A model generated the notes under the pieces. That model worked only from the letters and a program-made list of their open reading frames with translations. It did not search any database and was not told the DNA's origin. A program made the translations under genes and the position numbers. DNA of 64,000 nucleotides, taken from NCBI GenBank assembly GCA_028023455.1, contig JAQFVV010012422.1, positions 9,152,337 to 9,216,336 of the forward strand. Direction: 5' to 3'. Positions 35,683-47,802 of the stretch are shown piece by piece (position 1 is the first letter of the stretch; every line of letters begins with the position of its first letter). Source of the DNA: Epiperipatus broadwayi. Lineage: Eukaryota; Onychophora; Udeonychophora; Euonychophora; Peripatidae.

Positions 35683-36416
35683 TTTATCATACTTTTTTAC
35701 TTTCATCTGATAACTCTTGCAACCTTTTCTGAAATTCTGAAGCATTAATTTCAAAAAATAGTGACATCATCTGTAAAATCGAAAATGGTGTAAATAATAT
35801 CCCTTTACTTTTATTTCCATTACTCTCCATTTTAATACACAAAAACTATTATAAAGAGTTTTGGAAATACAGACAGCATAGACTCTTTGCAATATTAATC
35901 TTCTTAGTATCATCATGTAATCTAATTATTACTATTGAATTTTGATAGATACTTTTCAGAATATTTTATTATCCCAGATCTATCCTTTGATGATCTGAAG
36001 CTTTAATCACCTATAGAAATGCTTATATAATCAAATGCCTTTTAAAATCTACAAATCCTAAGCATTATGGCAATTAATAATTATTGGTTCATTCTATAAC
36101 TTCTCTCAATACTTGGAAATGAGCCACTATGCTAAAATAACATTTAAATCTAGCTTATTTTTTTGATTTGTTAAAATCCAAAAATCATTGAAAATGAAGT
36201 ATAATTATCTTTCTTTTTTTAAAGAAAGCCTGATAGTTCTGTAATTTCTAATCATCTATTTTAAATATCTATATTGCTACTGCATTTTTCTAATAAATTT
36301 GCCAACATTTTCTCTTATTCTTCATCTGTTTCTTTTAAGATATCAATTATAATTCCATCATTTTGTATCACTTCTTTATAGATTTAATTGCATGCCACTT
36401 TTTCATTTAAAATTAA

Positions 36417-36676
36417 ATAAATATTCTTTTCCTTATATACTTTTTACAAAAACTTTTTTACGGTTTCAGTTGACCTGAAGTCTTTTTCAGAGGTTCTTTT
36501 AACTACCAACTCCAAAGCTCTAAAGAAGACTTTTGGTCAGTCAAAATTATAAAAAGATTTTACAAGTCAAGAATGAACTATTGCATAAATGTATAAGGAA
36601 AGGGTATTATGTAATTGTTATATAAGAATTAATCAATATGTAAAGAAATAAAGAATGAAAGAAGAATTAAAACACT
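36417..36676. mobile_element. Snapback insertion with 13-bp target duplication
   Basis: It interrupts the RTE copy between two copies of TTCATTTAAAATT. Inside, GGTTTCAGTTGACCTGAAGT near 36463 and GAAGACTTTTGGTCAGTCAA near 36524 are imperfect complements, and so are TTTTTCAGAG and CTCTAAAGAA beside them. Read outward, both arms follow the CTGAAGAAGAC..GTC..GAAAC scheme typical of Penelope-like element ends. No ORF. The long target duplication fits target-primed insertion and not a cut-and-paste transposon. Confidence 0.6.
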
Positions 36677-37084
36677 TCATTTAAAATTCTGGGCAATTCT
36701 TAAGATATAATAACCATAAAAGTCACTTTGTTTGTTTTTTTATCCTTTGTAGAATTCTTCTACATCTTATGATATTATCTGCCTTTTTCATAAAAGTTTC
36801 ATCTTTTCTTTTCATTATAGAAATACTATTTCATCAATTCCAAGACATTGTTTTACTCTTTAGACACATTTACTTTTCTTTATAACTTTCTTTGCCAATT
36901 CACTTTTATATTTTTTTTATATCATTCTTAATTCTTCTTCATACATTTTAGAAAACTCTATTCTTCTTTTAATGGGTCATCTTTAATTGCTGATTTTTTT
37001 TGTAGCAGCAAACTTTGTTGCAGTATTTAATGGTGTACTAATATCTTATTAATTTCAGTCAAGTCTGAACCATATTAAAAATCA

Positions 37085-37475
37085 GAATATGGCATATTCA
37101 TCATTATCATCATCAACCATTATCAATCCATTGCAGGATGAAAGCATCTCCAAGTTCAATCCATCTTTGATCTTTAGCTTCTCTTCTCCACATCATCCCT
37201 GCACACTTTATTTCATTCATACATCTCACATGTGGTCACTTTCTGGGTCTTTTACAATCTCTTGGCATCCAGTTTAAGATTTCAATTGTCCATCTATTAT
37301 CATCTCTTCTAGCAATATGTCCAGCCCAACTCCAGTCTTTTAATTTTTTCAATGAGGTCAGTAATATCTGTTTGTTCTCTTACCCATATATTGCATTTTC
37401 AATCTCTTATTGTTACTCCCAACATACATCTCTCCATAGTTCCTTGAGTAGTCTGAAGTCTTTATATTGCTCTTA
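37085..37475 (-). mobile_element. 5'-truncated RTE copy
   Basis: The last about 390 bp of the RTE family, from near the YGSETWT region to the (TGA)n tail (plus strand CATCATTATCATCATCAACC at 37098). It is closer to the 18198 copy than its neighbour at 35140, so it is a younger insertion placed next to or into an older one. Confidence 0.8.
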
Positions 37476-37641
37476 TATGAAGTAAATAACCTCTGTAATT
37501 AATATGTAACTTTTGATTATGTGCCTTTCCTGGAGTGAAATAATATAGCAAACTTTTGGTGCCATTTTCCACACTCATGATTAAAAAGGTCTGAAACTAT
37601 TCTATTAATATTAGTTATTTGACTCCATTTATACATGTGAT

Positions 37642-37644
<3 letters not shown>

Positions 37645-37717
<73 letters not shown>
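37645..37717. repeat. Long AT microsatellite
   Basis: An uninterrupted run of about 36 AT units. It can extrude a cruciform. Confidence 0.95.
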
Positions 37718-37719
<2 letters not shown>

Positions 37720-38794
37720 GAGAGAACTATAACCTATCTATAAATAAGAGACAAAAATGTAAGCCATATTATCACCAACATTGCATTAACTTAATATATA
37801 CATAAATAGAATATAAATAGAAATGCTTATTTATTAACTTGATATATAATTTCAAGTGCAGTGTATTAATGTTATATTTTATTTTTGCATGATTTATATA
37901 CTTACAGTAATAATATATATAAATATCTGAATTATGTTTTTTACATGAAAGTTGTATTTGTAAATAAAATAAATCATTAATTTTAAATGCATGCAACATC
38001 CATAGATTCCAAAACAAAAACTATTATATGAATGTGCATGCACACACACTCACTAATAATTAGAATTTTATATTTTAAAAAAATAGCTTTTGATTTCAAA
38101 ATCTTATTGACAAATATTTAACTTTACATCAGTACATTATTTATTTATCAATTCCAATGAAATGAGATAAATATATAGATATCTAAATATCGTATTTAAA
38201 TTAATGACTATTATAAAAGGAAATTTTTTACTAAAATATAAAACAATTTATTTATTTATAGTTGTTATTTGATATTGGGGGAAAACCTAAGAATATCATT
38301 AATTTTTATTCTGTTTTATTTAGTCACTTTTATCAGGCAAAATTATGAGGGAATTTTCATAATTGCCAAAGTTACTTATTTTAGCATTAATTATGAGTTT
38401 TTTGCCTAATATTTTTCATTTAACCCAGAAAAGACATATACATTTTAAAAATAATAAATGTAGTAAAGTAAATAAATTAATATGTACATACACATTTTAA
38501 AATAAACTTAATTGACATGAGTATTATGTTGTTTATTTTAATTAATTTTATTTGTTTCTAAAATTTAAATATCCAAATATTTTCTCAAATTACTCTCAAA
38601 CTTTAGATAAATTATCTAGAATTTTCTGCAACAACTAAATTTTTTTGCAGAATTTCTCCAATATCCAAATCATTAGAAGACTGGTGTAAGAGCTCATAAT
38701 TTGTTTTGATTTATGAATTCTGTTGATTTATTGCTAAAAGAAATCCATCAGTTTTTTTTACTAAGAAGCATTATATCAGTCTTGGCATATAATA
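37718..38794. other. Gene-free stretch
   Basis: AT-rich. The 81-codon minus frame near 37772-38017 has no recognisable motif. Confidence 0.45.
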
Positions 38795-39070
38795 ATATTA
38801 TAATTAGAAGGGACTTGAATTCAGACTTTCAAGCTCGCTACAGTTATGCACTACATCTTACCCCATACATGTGAAAAAGATAAATGATCTCCAATATATG
38901 TATTTTGTGCTGAACCAGCCCTCATCAGTTGATCCAGATCACATCTTCCACACACATATAAAATTACTGCTGTTTGTATTAAGATAGCAAATCTTCAAGG
39001 TTTAATGGACAAGTTTCAACCTTCTCCACCCTCCAACTCTTCAGCCATCCATATATTGAAAATCTGATGA
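38795..39070 (-). mobile_element. Family N element copy
   Basis: Contains GGACTTGAATTCAGACTTTC, GATAAATGATC, GTGCTGAACCAGCCCTCATC, TTAAGATAGCAAATCTTCAA and CTCCAACTCTTCAGCCATCC, in the same order as the copy at 17530 but more complete on its right. Its inverted partner arm is absent. Confidence 0.65.
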
Positions 39071-39499
39071 TGAAGCATTCAAAGCCCTTGATATGCCAAT
39101 ATTATTGTCATATCCATGTTGACTTTAAGTCACTCTGATCCCTTACATATAGGAGACCTTATAATTATTGCAAAAGATATTATAAATTTTATTTGTGATA
39201 GAAGCAATTATTAAGAAATTCTCCATCTTCAACAAGTCTTTTATTTGGAAATTATCATATGGCAAATTCTTCTCTTAGTGCTTTTCAGTTTATCTACAAA
39301 ATTACTTAGCATTCTGATAATGATCATCTTTAGTCAATGATATAATGTACCATTCATTGTATTACAAAAAAAATCTTTAATTCAATTATTAATAAAATAA
39401 ATCCACATTTCTTTTATCACTGTTCATTTTATTTTTTTAATATTTGATCAATTTGACAGTTTAGATTGACTAGCAGTCCTCTCCAAGCTAATTTATTTA

Positions 39500-39575
39500 T
39501 ATATCAAAGAGGATTGAAATTGCAAGGACCTTCATCCTGCAGTGACTGATAACAGTTGACAATGATGATGATGAT
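39500..39575 (+). mobile_element. RTE 3' tail fragment
   Basis: ACCTTCATCCTGCAGTGACT followed by an ACAATGATGATGATGATGAT tail matches the family's 3' end. Confidence 0.65.
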
Positions 39576-39738
39576 GATTATATAAATGTATACATGAATA
39601 CATAAAATAGTTCATTATATGAACAATACAAAACAAACATTATATCCTATTATTCTGATCAGTCAAAACTGTCAGATTGATCAAGTATAAAAATAAAATA
39701 ATTATGGTTATAGTGATAAAAGAAAGGTGGTTATATAA
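39576..39738. repeat. Segment shared with 8240-8300
   Basis: GAATACATAAAATAGTTCAT and ATTATATCCTATTATTCTG resemble GAATACACAAATAGTTTATC and ATTATATCTTACAAAT near 8253-8315 in the same order. Probably a Penelope-type end fragment. Confidence 0.3.
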
Positions 39739-40290
39739 GAGGATACCCCAAAAAACACACTGGAATTTTGTAATAAAAAATTGTATATTTATTTTTGTTA
39801 TGAATTGAATTTCCTTCAAAGCACCAGACTAAATGTGTTTTCCACTCTTCAAAGCAGTCTTAAAACTTTTGCAAAGTGATGCTTTTTAATGCCTTCATCA
39901 TTTTTTTTCACCACTTCTAAGTCTGTAAACTTTTTTTTTTTTTTGAGGCATTTTTTCATTCAGGGACTGCTTTGAATTAAAAATTGTTCACTCTCTAGGC
40001 TTTGTGTGCTGGTGTGTTATTATGGTGAAACTTCCCACTCTACCACAAATTGTGATATTTTCCTTTTACTAAATCATGCAAGTGTTTCAGTAATTGTAAA
40101 TGAAATGCCTTAATTATGCTTGAATTTTTCAACAAACAATGCCTTTTGCTTAAAAAAAGTCAGCAGCATCTTGACCTTGGACTTCACTTGCCATTGTGGT
40201 GAATTGAGACAACTAATAGTAGAAGTATACATTAACATGTATGTATATGATCATTCACCAAAGGATTTTGGGATTTTTTGAGTACCCCTC
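39739..40290 (-). pseudogene. Decayed, internally deleted mariner-family transposon
   Basis: The ends form an imperfect inverted pair: GAGGATACCCCAAAAAACAC on the left, and GGATTTTTTGAGTACCCCTC on the right, whose complement begins GAGGGGTACTCAAAAAATCC. On the minus strand, transposase pieces remain. One is FHLQLLKHLHDLV, followed by a HHNNTPAHKA segment at about 40000-40030, where catalytic Asp of the HHDNAPAH-type motif has become Asn. The other is a C-terminal CFEEWKTHLVWC segment. Mariner transposases cut and paste DNA using a DDD triad. Here frameshifts, stops, the changed catalytic residue and about 0.5 kb of missing sequence make it dead. Confidence 0.75.
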
Positions 40291-40947
40291 ATATTTAATT
40301 ATTTATGATTTTATCAATGCATAAATAAGATTTAAGGTGAAAGAAAGAATATAATGGATTTTATAAATTCAATTATTAAAGATATACTGTCATTTCACTT
40401 AGTGCACAATAGCAATACAATTATAACAATAATAAAGTCACATTGCTCTAGCTGTAGGGTAAATGTACTCATATTCCCCCTTTTAAAATACTAAGAGTAG
40501 ATTATATGTAATATTTAATAAATTTTACCCTCTCACTTCTAGACACTTAAAATTGGCCTATATATCACATTTGAGTTCGAAAATAAGATGGAATTTCTTA
40601 AAGTCTCTATTATGTGTCTGGAGCGAGAATATCCTTGCAGATTGAACACCAATCTTTAACAGTGCTTGTGAGGAAAGAATGATTACTTTCTATAATTTGT
40701 AAGAATAGATTATGTAAATGAAAACTTTTTTTGAAAAAATATACTAAAAATCAATTCAATATAAATATATAAGGTGCTTTAATCCATCTATTGTCCAGGC
40801 TATTAAAACATTTCATTAAATAAAAAATATTTAAACTGATATCAGAAACCTAAATGGTGTAATAAACAATTTACTTTTATCCAAATTTAAAATTTGCTAC
40901 AAATGTGGAATTCGAAAGTCTAAAATTCTCATTCATATGGTAGAAAA
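40291..40947. other. Gene-free stretch
   Basis: AT-rich, no supported feature. Confidence 0.45.
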
Positions 40948-41527
40948 TGTCCCCGTCATACCTGACCTTGCTTTCAGAACTAGGCTATTCCAGTTTCCTT
41001 GCCTGATTGGCTAGCACCTAGTTGCTATCGAATGAGGATAAATCCTTCATTGGGATTCACGCTCTGAATCTGAGTGTTTCCAGTAAAGTAAGGGATATGA
41101 CAATAAATAGTCAGCATTTTTGAAGGTAAGGCAGAGAGGGTTAACTTCTGTCAACCTGAATGACTAAACGTGCTCTCCAGTGAAACCTCTGCCTACAGCA
41201 AGGGTGTCTTTATTAGACACTACAGATATGACTCTGCAATGAGGCAAGGTCACCTAGAACTGGAAACTACTATGACTGCAGTCGACTCAAGACAAGCTGT
41301 CTGAGTGCAGCTGGAAGAGTCTGAACTAGAGCCGACTTGAGGAAAGCTGTCCAGTATAGCTGGGAGAGACTTCCAAATTCAAGAGGCAGGCTAATCCTAT
41401 AGCTACAAGTGAGTTTTGTCACTTGGTACAACTATCTCATCATATAATTAATTATTGATTAACTAACCTTGCCTATTTTGTATCTAATAAATTATACATA
41501 TTAATTGTTGAGTAGTTTGTCGTTACA
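40948..41527 (+). mobile_element. LTR-like segment, possibly a solo LTR
   Basis: A GC-richer island (about 40960-41420) in AT-rich surroundings starts TGTCCCCGTCATACC and ends GTTTGTCGTTACA, giving the TG..CA form of LTRs. It includes an ATCTAATAAATTATAC stretch before the end that could serve polyadenylation. After it comes TTTTCTGTTGGTGTGGAACC, which might be the start of an internal region. No second copy or 4-6 bp target duplication was seen, so orientation and identity are tentative. Confidence 0.4.
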
Positions 41528-42559
41528 TTTTCTGTTGGTGTGGAACCAAACCTTCCTAAAATCATCTCTGATCAGCATAAGGAATTAAATTTATGTGAAT
41601 GTTTTTCCACTATATATATAACCTTTCTTAATAATTGAGTATTTTAATGATTTGATAGAATAAGCAAATTAAATAAAAATTGAAGACAAGTATGACATCT
41701 ATAACTCCTGGTTTCTTTTTTAAAAACTTAACATAAAATCTTTTGTACAAAAGTTTTAAAATCATCGTTTTATCTTTTATTTTTTTAATAATCAAATCAG
41801 ATCACAAGATAGCATTTTATTTTTCATGCTAAGCATATTATTAGTTTATCCAATATTTGTGCATAATGACAGGGTATATATGTTATCTATGATGATTAAA
41901 AACGAACTATATCATAAGGACTTTATATATTTCTATTGGTTTATAAATTTTATATTTTTGGAAACTATCCCAATCATGAAATCATACTTATAATGATAAA
42001 ATATTGAATTTATCATTATCTTTAATTGTTCCCATGGACCCACAATATGGATTTACTGCTCGGGAGTTCATAAGTTCGAGTGCCAGACCAACTACGTTAA
42101 ACCGCGCATGGCATACAACTTGATTAGTTAAAATGCGTAAACTAATGTAATGGGCATTTCGACTACATATATATATGTAACTTATTTTATCATGCATTTT
42201 TATGTACTCCTATATTGTAATTGTGATGTAATGTTTTACAGTAGTTATTTTTCGTAAATAAAATTTTTAAAGAGAGAACTGAAGGAGGAAGAATAATTGA
42301 CAAAGTTTGCAAAAGTTTAAAAAAAAAAAGATTTTCATGAAAGCCAAAAAAAAAAGTATTTAGCATAGTCATTAATATGTCTAAAGATTCTTAGATTGAT
42401 TTTTCAGTTGAATAAAATATCTTAGTTGTTACATTGAATAGAATTGTTGGTTTTGCTGATTATTTACTTAGAAGAAGCTAAAAAACAAATGAGTACTAAT
42501 TACTAGATTTTTATTCATTTATAATCATTTTTAATTATATAACAAATATATAAAATATA
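41528..42559. other. Gene-free stretch
   Basis: A tRNA-like hint (AGTTCGAGTGCC at 42075) is too weak to call. Otherwise AT-rich. Confidence 0.4.
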
Positions 42560-43180
42560 CGTTTATTCAATATCACCATCATTTTCAATCATTATCGATC
42601 CACTGCAGAATGAAGATCTCTCCAATTCAATCCATCTTCAATTTCTAGCCTTTTTTTTTCACAACAGTCCAGCACACTTTCTTATTTCATTCACCCATCT
42701 AACATATCTCTTTCTAGATCTTTTATGATTTCTTGGAATCCAGTTTAAGATTTCAATTGTTCATATATTGTCATCTCTTCTAGCAATATTTCCAGTTCAA
42801 CTCGACTTCGATCTCTAATTCTTTCACTGATGCCAGTAACGTTTGTTCTCTCATTCATATATTTCATTCTTGATTCCCTCTTGTTACTCCTAATATACAT
42901 CTCACCATAATTCACTGAGTGATCTGAAAAGTCTGTATTGCTCCTCTATTAAGTTTTCAAGTTTCAGATCCATAAGGAACATTTGATAAAACACATTTAT
43001 TAAAAAGCTTTCTTTTTCAAACACATAGGCAAATTTCCTTTTAATATTAAATTATTTCTACTAAAAGTATTCCAACCAAGTTTAATTGTTAATATCATTC
43101 ATTATGTTTCTCTCTGCAGTAATAATCTGACCATATTTGTAGTTTGTTCACTATTATCAATCTTTATTTTCTTCTTTTAA

Positions 43181-43617
43181 ATAATAAATATAAACATGTT
43201 AAATACATATAAACCGGTAAAGCTTCCATTAATTAATTAAACAATCCTTTATAGCTAAGCACTTTTGGGGCAATATTTAAACCCCATATTATAGCTAATT
43301 AAACAGCTATGATTATGAAGCCATAAAGCTTTGAAAGTGCTAAGCTTTAAATAAATTTAGTAAAATAACTTCTTTAAGAGCGTTATAAGTGCATAATTAT
43401 TGATATTAGCTAATTAAACGATAATACATTATAAATAATGCTTTTTTAATAATGTATAAATGTTCACATAAAATATTCAAATATGCAAATTTCTAAACAT
43501 TTCATGCCTTGGAGAGAGTAAAGCAAGCCTCTCTTTTGTTGAAGATGCTGTTATTATTGGATATCAGACAGGCTTCCTTCACGTTTCTCTTAACATTGTC
43601 TTTCTCAGAATAAATAA
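43181..43617. mobile_element. Unidentified insertion with 13-bp target duplication
   Basis: RTE sequence is split between two copies of TTTCTTCTTTTAA (43168-43180 and 43618-43630). The 437-bp insert has no ORF. At about 43310 it contains GATTATGAAG, a small stem, then TTGAAAGTGCT. The insert at 45552 has the same layout (GATTATGAGAG, stem, TTGAAAGCGCT). The two are therefore probably ends of one family, plausibly Penelope-related. Confidence 0.6.
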
Positions 43618-44999
43618 TTTCTTCTTTTAAGAAAACCCATTGAACATTATTTTAGTTTTTTTAAAATTTATCTCTAGTCCTACTTTCTTACTTTCATCTG
43701 AAAATTCTTGCAACATTTCCTGAAGCTCTGAAGTATTATTTGCAAAAAACAATTACATTATCTTCAAAATCTAGATGGCTTGAATAATCTTCATTTACTT
43801 TTATCTCGTTAGCTTTTTATTTAAATCACAAAATACATCTTGCAAAATTGCTGTAAATTTTTTTGGAGATATGAAATCACTCTGTCATACATCCTTTTCA
43901 GTGTAATCTTTCTACTATCATTATGTAATCTAGTTATTGCTGTTGCATTTTTATAAATACTCTTCAGAATATGGCAATATCTTAGTCAATACCTTGCCAA
44001 TGCAAATGCTTTTCATAATTTACATATCCAAAGCATAATGACAACTCATATTCATTGGTCCTTTCTATAACTTCTCTCAATACTTGGATATGATTCACTA
44101 TTCTAAAATCACTTAAATCCAGTTTGCTCTTTTGGTTTATTAAAGTCCGAAGTTCACTGTAGATGAGTTGTAATTATCTTGGTAAAAATCTTGTATAGAA
44201 CTCATAAAAGGCTAATATGTCTATAATTTATAATATGTTCTTTATCACCATATTTTTTGAATATTAATATTGCATTCTTTTAATCATTTGGGGGTCTTTG
44301 GTATATAAGTTCGCTAAAATTTTTTCTATTTCTTTACTTGCTTCTTTTAAGATATTGATTATAATTCCATCATTACTTGGAGCTTTTTTTTTCTTTATAG
44401 ATTTAATTGCATGTCTCACTTCTTCATTTGAAATACTGAGTAATTCAAAAGATAGAGTAGTTGTAGGAGGTATTTTTTCTTGTTTTGTATTGCTGTATAA
44501 TTCTTGTCAACTCTTAGACACATTTTATAATGTCATCTCTTTTTTAGTAATAATTCCACCTTTTGTATTGTTGCAGAAGTAAGCTCCATTAGCTATCTGC
44601 TGATTTCATTCAAATCTGAATCATGTTCAAAATCTTGTTAATATTTGAAAACGGTTTATTAAATTCTAATTTAATTTCATTGGAATGTTTCTAAAGATTA
44701 GGAGTATCAACTATGAATACTCTTTTTCTTAATAATTTTATTCTCTCTACTTTTGCATTAACATGTATCTTAAATCCCACTAATCAATGATCTCTTCCTA
44801 TGTTGAATTTATTAAGAACATTACAATCTTGGAAATATATATTTTCTGTTAGTCAACATATAATCAAATTCTGATAAACCTTCATTTGAATGCTTCTAGA
44901 TACATTTCCATTTAGCAATTTCTCAAAGAAAGAATTCATGATATAAAGTTTTTCTTTTTTTGCAACATCCACAAGTCTATGTCCTAAACCACTAAACAT

Positions 45000-45335
45000 T
45001 ACACAAATCATCATTTCTTATGCTTGCTCAAAACTGTTATTAAACAGGCAAAACTCTCCATACAGTAGTGCCACTCAGTGCAAACCAGAGTAATCAATGG
45101 ATGCCAGAAGGCTTGTGCATAAAATCCTTATCTAGTGCCTACTAATACAATATCTCCAGACTCAGGGTGCAGCACTCTCAGGTCCAAGGCTCCTCACTGA
45201 TGAAAGCCACAAACTAGAAACTAGTCTGGGGATATTGGATGAGTAGACACTAGATAGGAATTTTATGCACAAGCCTTCTGGCATCCATTGATTACTCTGG
45301 CTTGCACTGAGTGGCACTACTGTATGGAGAGTTTA
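45000..45335. mobile_element. Family M element inserted in the RTE copy
   Basis: Left outer end (CACAAATCATCATTTCTTAT) and arm, a central deletion, then the right arm ending GTATGGAGAGTTT, where it stops without the outer end. The RTE target reads CAAGTCTATGTCCT before and TAAGTCTGTCCT after. This is an imperfect duplication of about 11-12 bp. Confidence 0.8.
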
Positions 45336-45551
45336 AGTCTGTCCTCTCATTTCTGTCATCATAGCCAAATTTACCCACTGCACTTACATCTTTTAATTGT
45401 TTATCAATTCTAGAATTAAAAACTCCCATGACAATTTTAAAATTTTGATTGGTCTGATTGAAAACCTTTTGTATATCCATATAAAACTTCTCCCCTTCTT
45501 CATCATAATAGGAATTTGTTGAAGCATAAACATAAATTATCTGGATTTAAA

Positions 45552-45900
45552 AAGAAATTATTTCACACTCAGCTGCCTACTATATATATACAATTTTAAT
45601 GCACAAATCAGCGCATAACAGCAGAGCTTCTTCAAATTAAATCACAATTTATTATAAACTTAATATAAATTATAATACATAATAAATAATGCCCGAGCGC
45701 TTTCAAGAGAACTTAGCTCTCATAATCATGGGAAACAAAAAGTAAGCGTTACCCATGATTATGAGAGCTAAGTTCTCTTGAAAGCGCTCGGGCATTATTT
45801 ATTATGTATTATAATTTATATTAAGTTTATAATAAATTGTGATTTAATTTGAAGAAGCTCTGCTGTTATGCGCTGATTTGTGCATTAAAATTGTATATAT
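45552..45900. mobile_element. Perfect palindromic (snapback) insertion
   Basis: Arms 45584-45732 and 45752-45900 are exact reverse complements over 149 bp, separated by a 19-bp loop. About 30 bp of non-palindromic sequence precedes the left arm. RTE sequence resumes on both sides, with ATCTGGATTTA present at both edges (about 10-11 bp duplication). Each arm contains GATTATGAGAG, a short stem, then TTGAAAGCGCTCGGGC. There is no ORF. Perfect arm identity in an old host element implies a recent insertion or ongoing conversion between the arms. Confidence 0.8.
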
Positions 45901-46844
45901 CTGGATTTAGTATTTTATTATTAAGTTGAATAGCTATTTTTGCCATTCTGTTTGATATGCCATCAATTTCCACAATGTTGTTATTCCACTTTTTTATTTA
46001 TTTATAAATCACACTCCATTTGTGATTTCAATGTTTGTACCTTTATAGTACAGTACATGCCTATTTTTTAAATCAATCACCTTTTCTTTTAACTTCACAA
46101 AGTCCAATAATGTCCTATTTAATATTATACAATTCTTCCAATTCTCGCAATCTTCCTTCACTTGAAAGTGATCTGCAGTTGTACTTATCTAAATAAAAGT
46201 TATCATTTAATGACAGCCTGGGTCTGCAATCAGGAGATTTTTTAGTACTTTCCACCTTCAGCCACAAACTGCTGATTTGACTGGTGTCTTTCTAGTGTCC
46301 TGGAAATTTTGTCTGTCATTATTGTGAATATCTGCTAGAAAAAATGTTCATTCACACGCACATTCATTCTGCCTTCAAGAAAACAACTGTTATTTCAGGT
46401 AAGAGCTATCAGGAAACTGAGAAGAAAGACTATGGTGTTTCTTGATCTTAAATTCAGAGGCAAAAAGTCAATAAACTCATCATACCTGCTTATGCATGTT
46501 GTTGAGTAGCTCAGCCATGTTCCTATTCTATATTAATAATCATATAGTAATAATAGCTTCAATAAGAACGTATGAAGTGTACATTAAAGAGGAAGTTGCC
46601 CTGCTTGGTTTCTTTAAGACTTGAAAGAGCAATCAAATGATTAATTCATTTAACAGCAAATACCTTTCTACAGCCTACATACAGTATACATTAAAAATTA
46701 ATAGCTATAAATAAAAAGAAATCAATTGGTTTCGTGCTCAGGAGTTTATATGAATATTCACGGTAAATTCGAGCATATAGATAAAATTGAGATACAATCC
46801 ATAATCCTTGAACTCTAGTCTACCAGTCTACAATTGGTCTAATT

Positions 46845-47223
46845 CAGGGGTCCCCAACCCTATGCCCGCAGACCATTTTATGTGTGCCCGTCGCTATCCG
46901 AACACGATAAAGAATTATTTATTTGATACAAATAAATTTAATTTTTAAAATTTCTTATAAATTATTGTATTATATTGTAATCAAATTGTAAGACATACTA
47001 TACTTTTACAGTGTAAAAATATAAACGTTAATTATATGCTAAAATTTTATTTTTGAAATAAATTTTTTTTGTACATTATGTGTATTATTAACAATATCCA
47101 ACTACAAATTTACATTGAAAAAATAAATTGTGCTCACCACCTGGTTGAAAAAATAAATGGTGCCCGCCACCTGACCAGCATTATAGAATGTGCTCTTAAG
47201 TGCAAAAAGGTTGGGGACCCCTG
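46845..47223. mobile_element. Non-autonomous hAT element (MITE)
   Basis: 379 bp with terminal inverted repeats CAGGGGTCCCCAACC / GGTTGGGGACCCCTG and an exact 8-bp target duplication GTCTAATT (46837-46844 and 47224-47231). Both are the hallmarks of hAT transposons. No transposase is encoded. Internal subterminal motifs include TGCCCGCAGACC and TGCCCGCCACCTG. Confidence 0.92.
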
Positions 47224-47231
47224 GTCTAATT

Positions 47232-47802
47232 ATTCAAGACATTGATAGTTATTATTTACATTTAGTATATATTTAGGTTTGAGCAATTTATAAATGTTTT
47301 AAAGGTAGAGGAGGGTGTAAGAAATGTATTGCTGAATTATTTATAATCCAGAAAAACTGTTAATCTAAGAAAGCTAAAAAAACCAATATTGAATCTCAAT
47401 ATTCCAATGTGATTATTAAAAAAAACCATTCAAGAAAGTGCAATCGTATTAATCTAATTAGCCTTTATGAATTTAAATTTTTTTTAAGATTAAAAGTAAG
47501 CCATCAGTATATTTTCTTCTTATTGTTAAAGTACTCATACGTTGCTGAAAATTTAAGCAAATATTAAATACAAATAAGCAAGAACTATTAATTTTAATAT
47601 AACATACATATTAAAAGTAAATATATTCAACAGCTATTTTAAAATGATTCAATATTTTTTATTAATATTTAATATTCTGAGTCTACTTTTTTTTATAAAT
47701 TAAAAAAAATACTAATTTTTTTTCTAAATAGTTCTTTCTTGTTTCATTTTAACTGAAATTTATTTTTAAAAAGTGAAAATATTGCAAACTTTACGTCATC
47801 TG
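47232..47802. other. Gene-free stretch
   Basis: AT-rich, no supported feature. Confidence 0.45.

Larger units (their letters stand above)
35140..37084 (-). mobile_element. Decayed RTE copy carrying two later insertions
   Basis: The minus strand follows the family from the C-terminal tail (35150-35350, matching GCTGGACATATTGCTAGAAG poorly) through the reverse transcriptase (35700-36420) into the linker toward the endonuclease (36680-37080). Numerous stops and small deletions make it old. A SINE (35569-35682) and a snapback element (36417-36676) are inserted and restore RTE sequence on both sides when removed. The copy abuts a second RTE 3' end at 37085. Confidence 0.75.
42560..46590 (-). mobile_element. 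Near full-length but decayed RTE copy with three insertions
   Basis: The minus strand can be followed from the 3' tail region (42575, CATTATCGATCCACTGCAG) through C-terminus, reverse transcriptase, linker, endonuclease and 5' part to about 46590. It is co-linear with the 18181-21402 copy. Readings such as VMGVFNSRID near 45400 show the endonuclease motif with Asp changed to Val. Three insertions interrupt it: 43181-43617, 45000-45335 (family M) and 45552-45900 (perfect palindrome). With them removed the length fits the family. Many frameshifts and stops. Confidence 0.85.

Noticed and set aside
37645-37717. AT run as a possible replication origin or matrix attachment site
   Set aside because: Nothing beyond a simple dinucleotide microsatellite supports such a role.
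42045-42110. tRNA-like AGTTCGAGTGCC segment
   Set aside because: A box-B-like 12-mer without any convincing box A or second copy.
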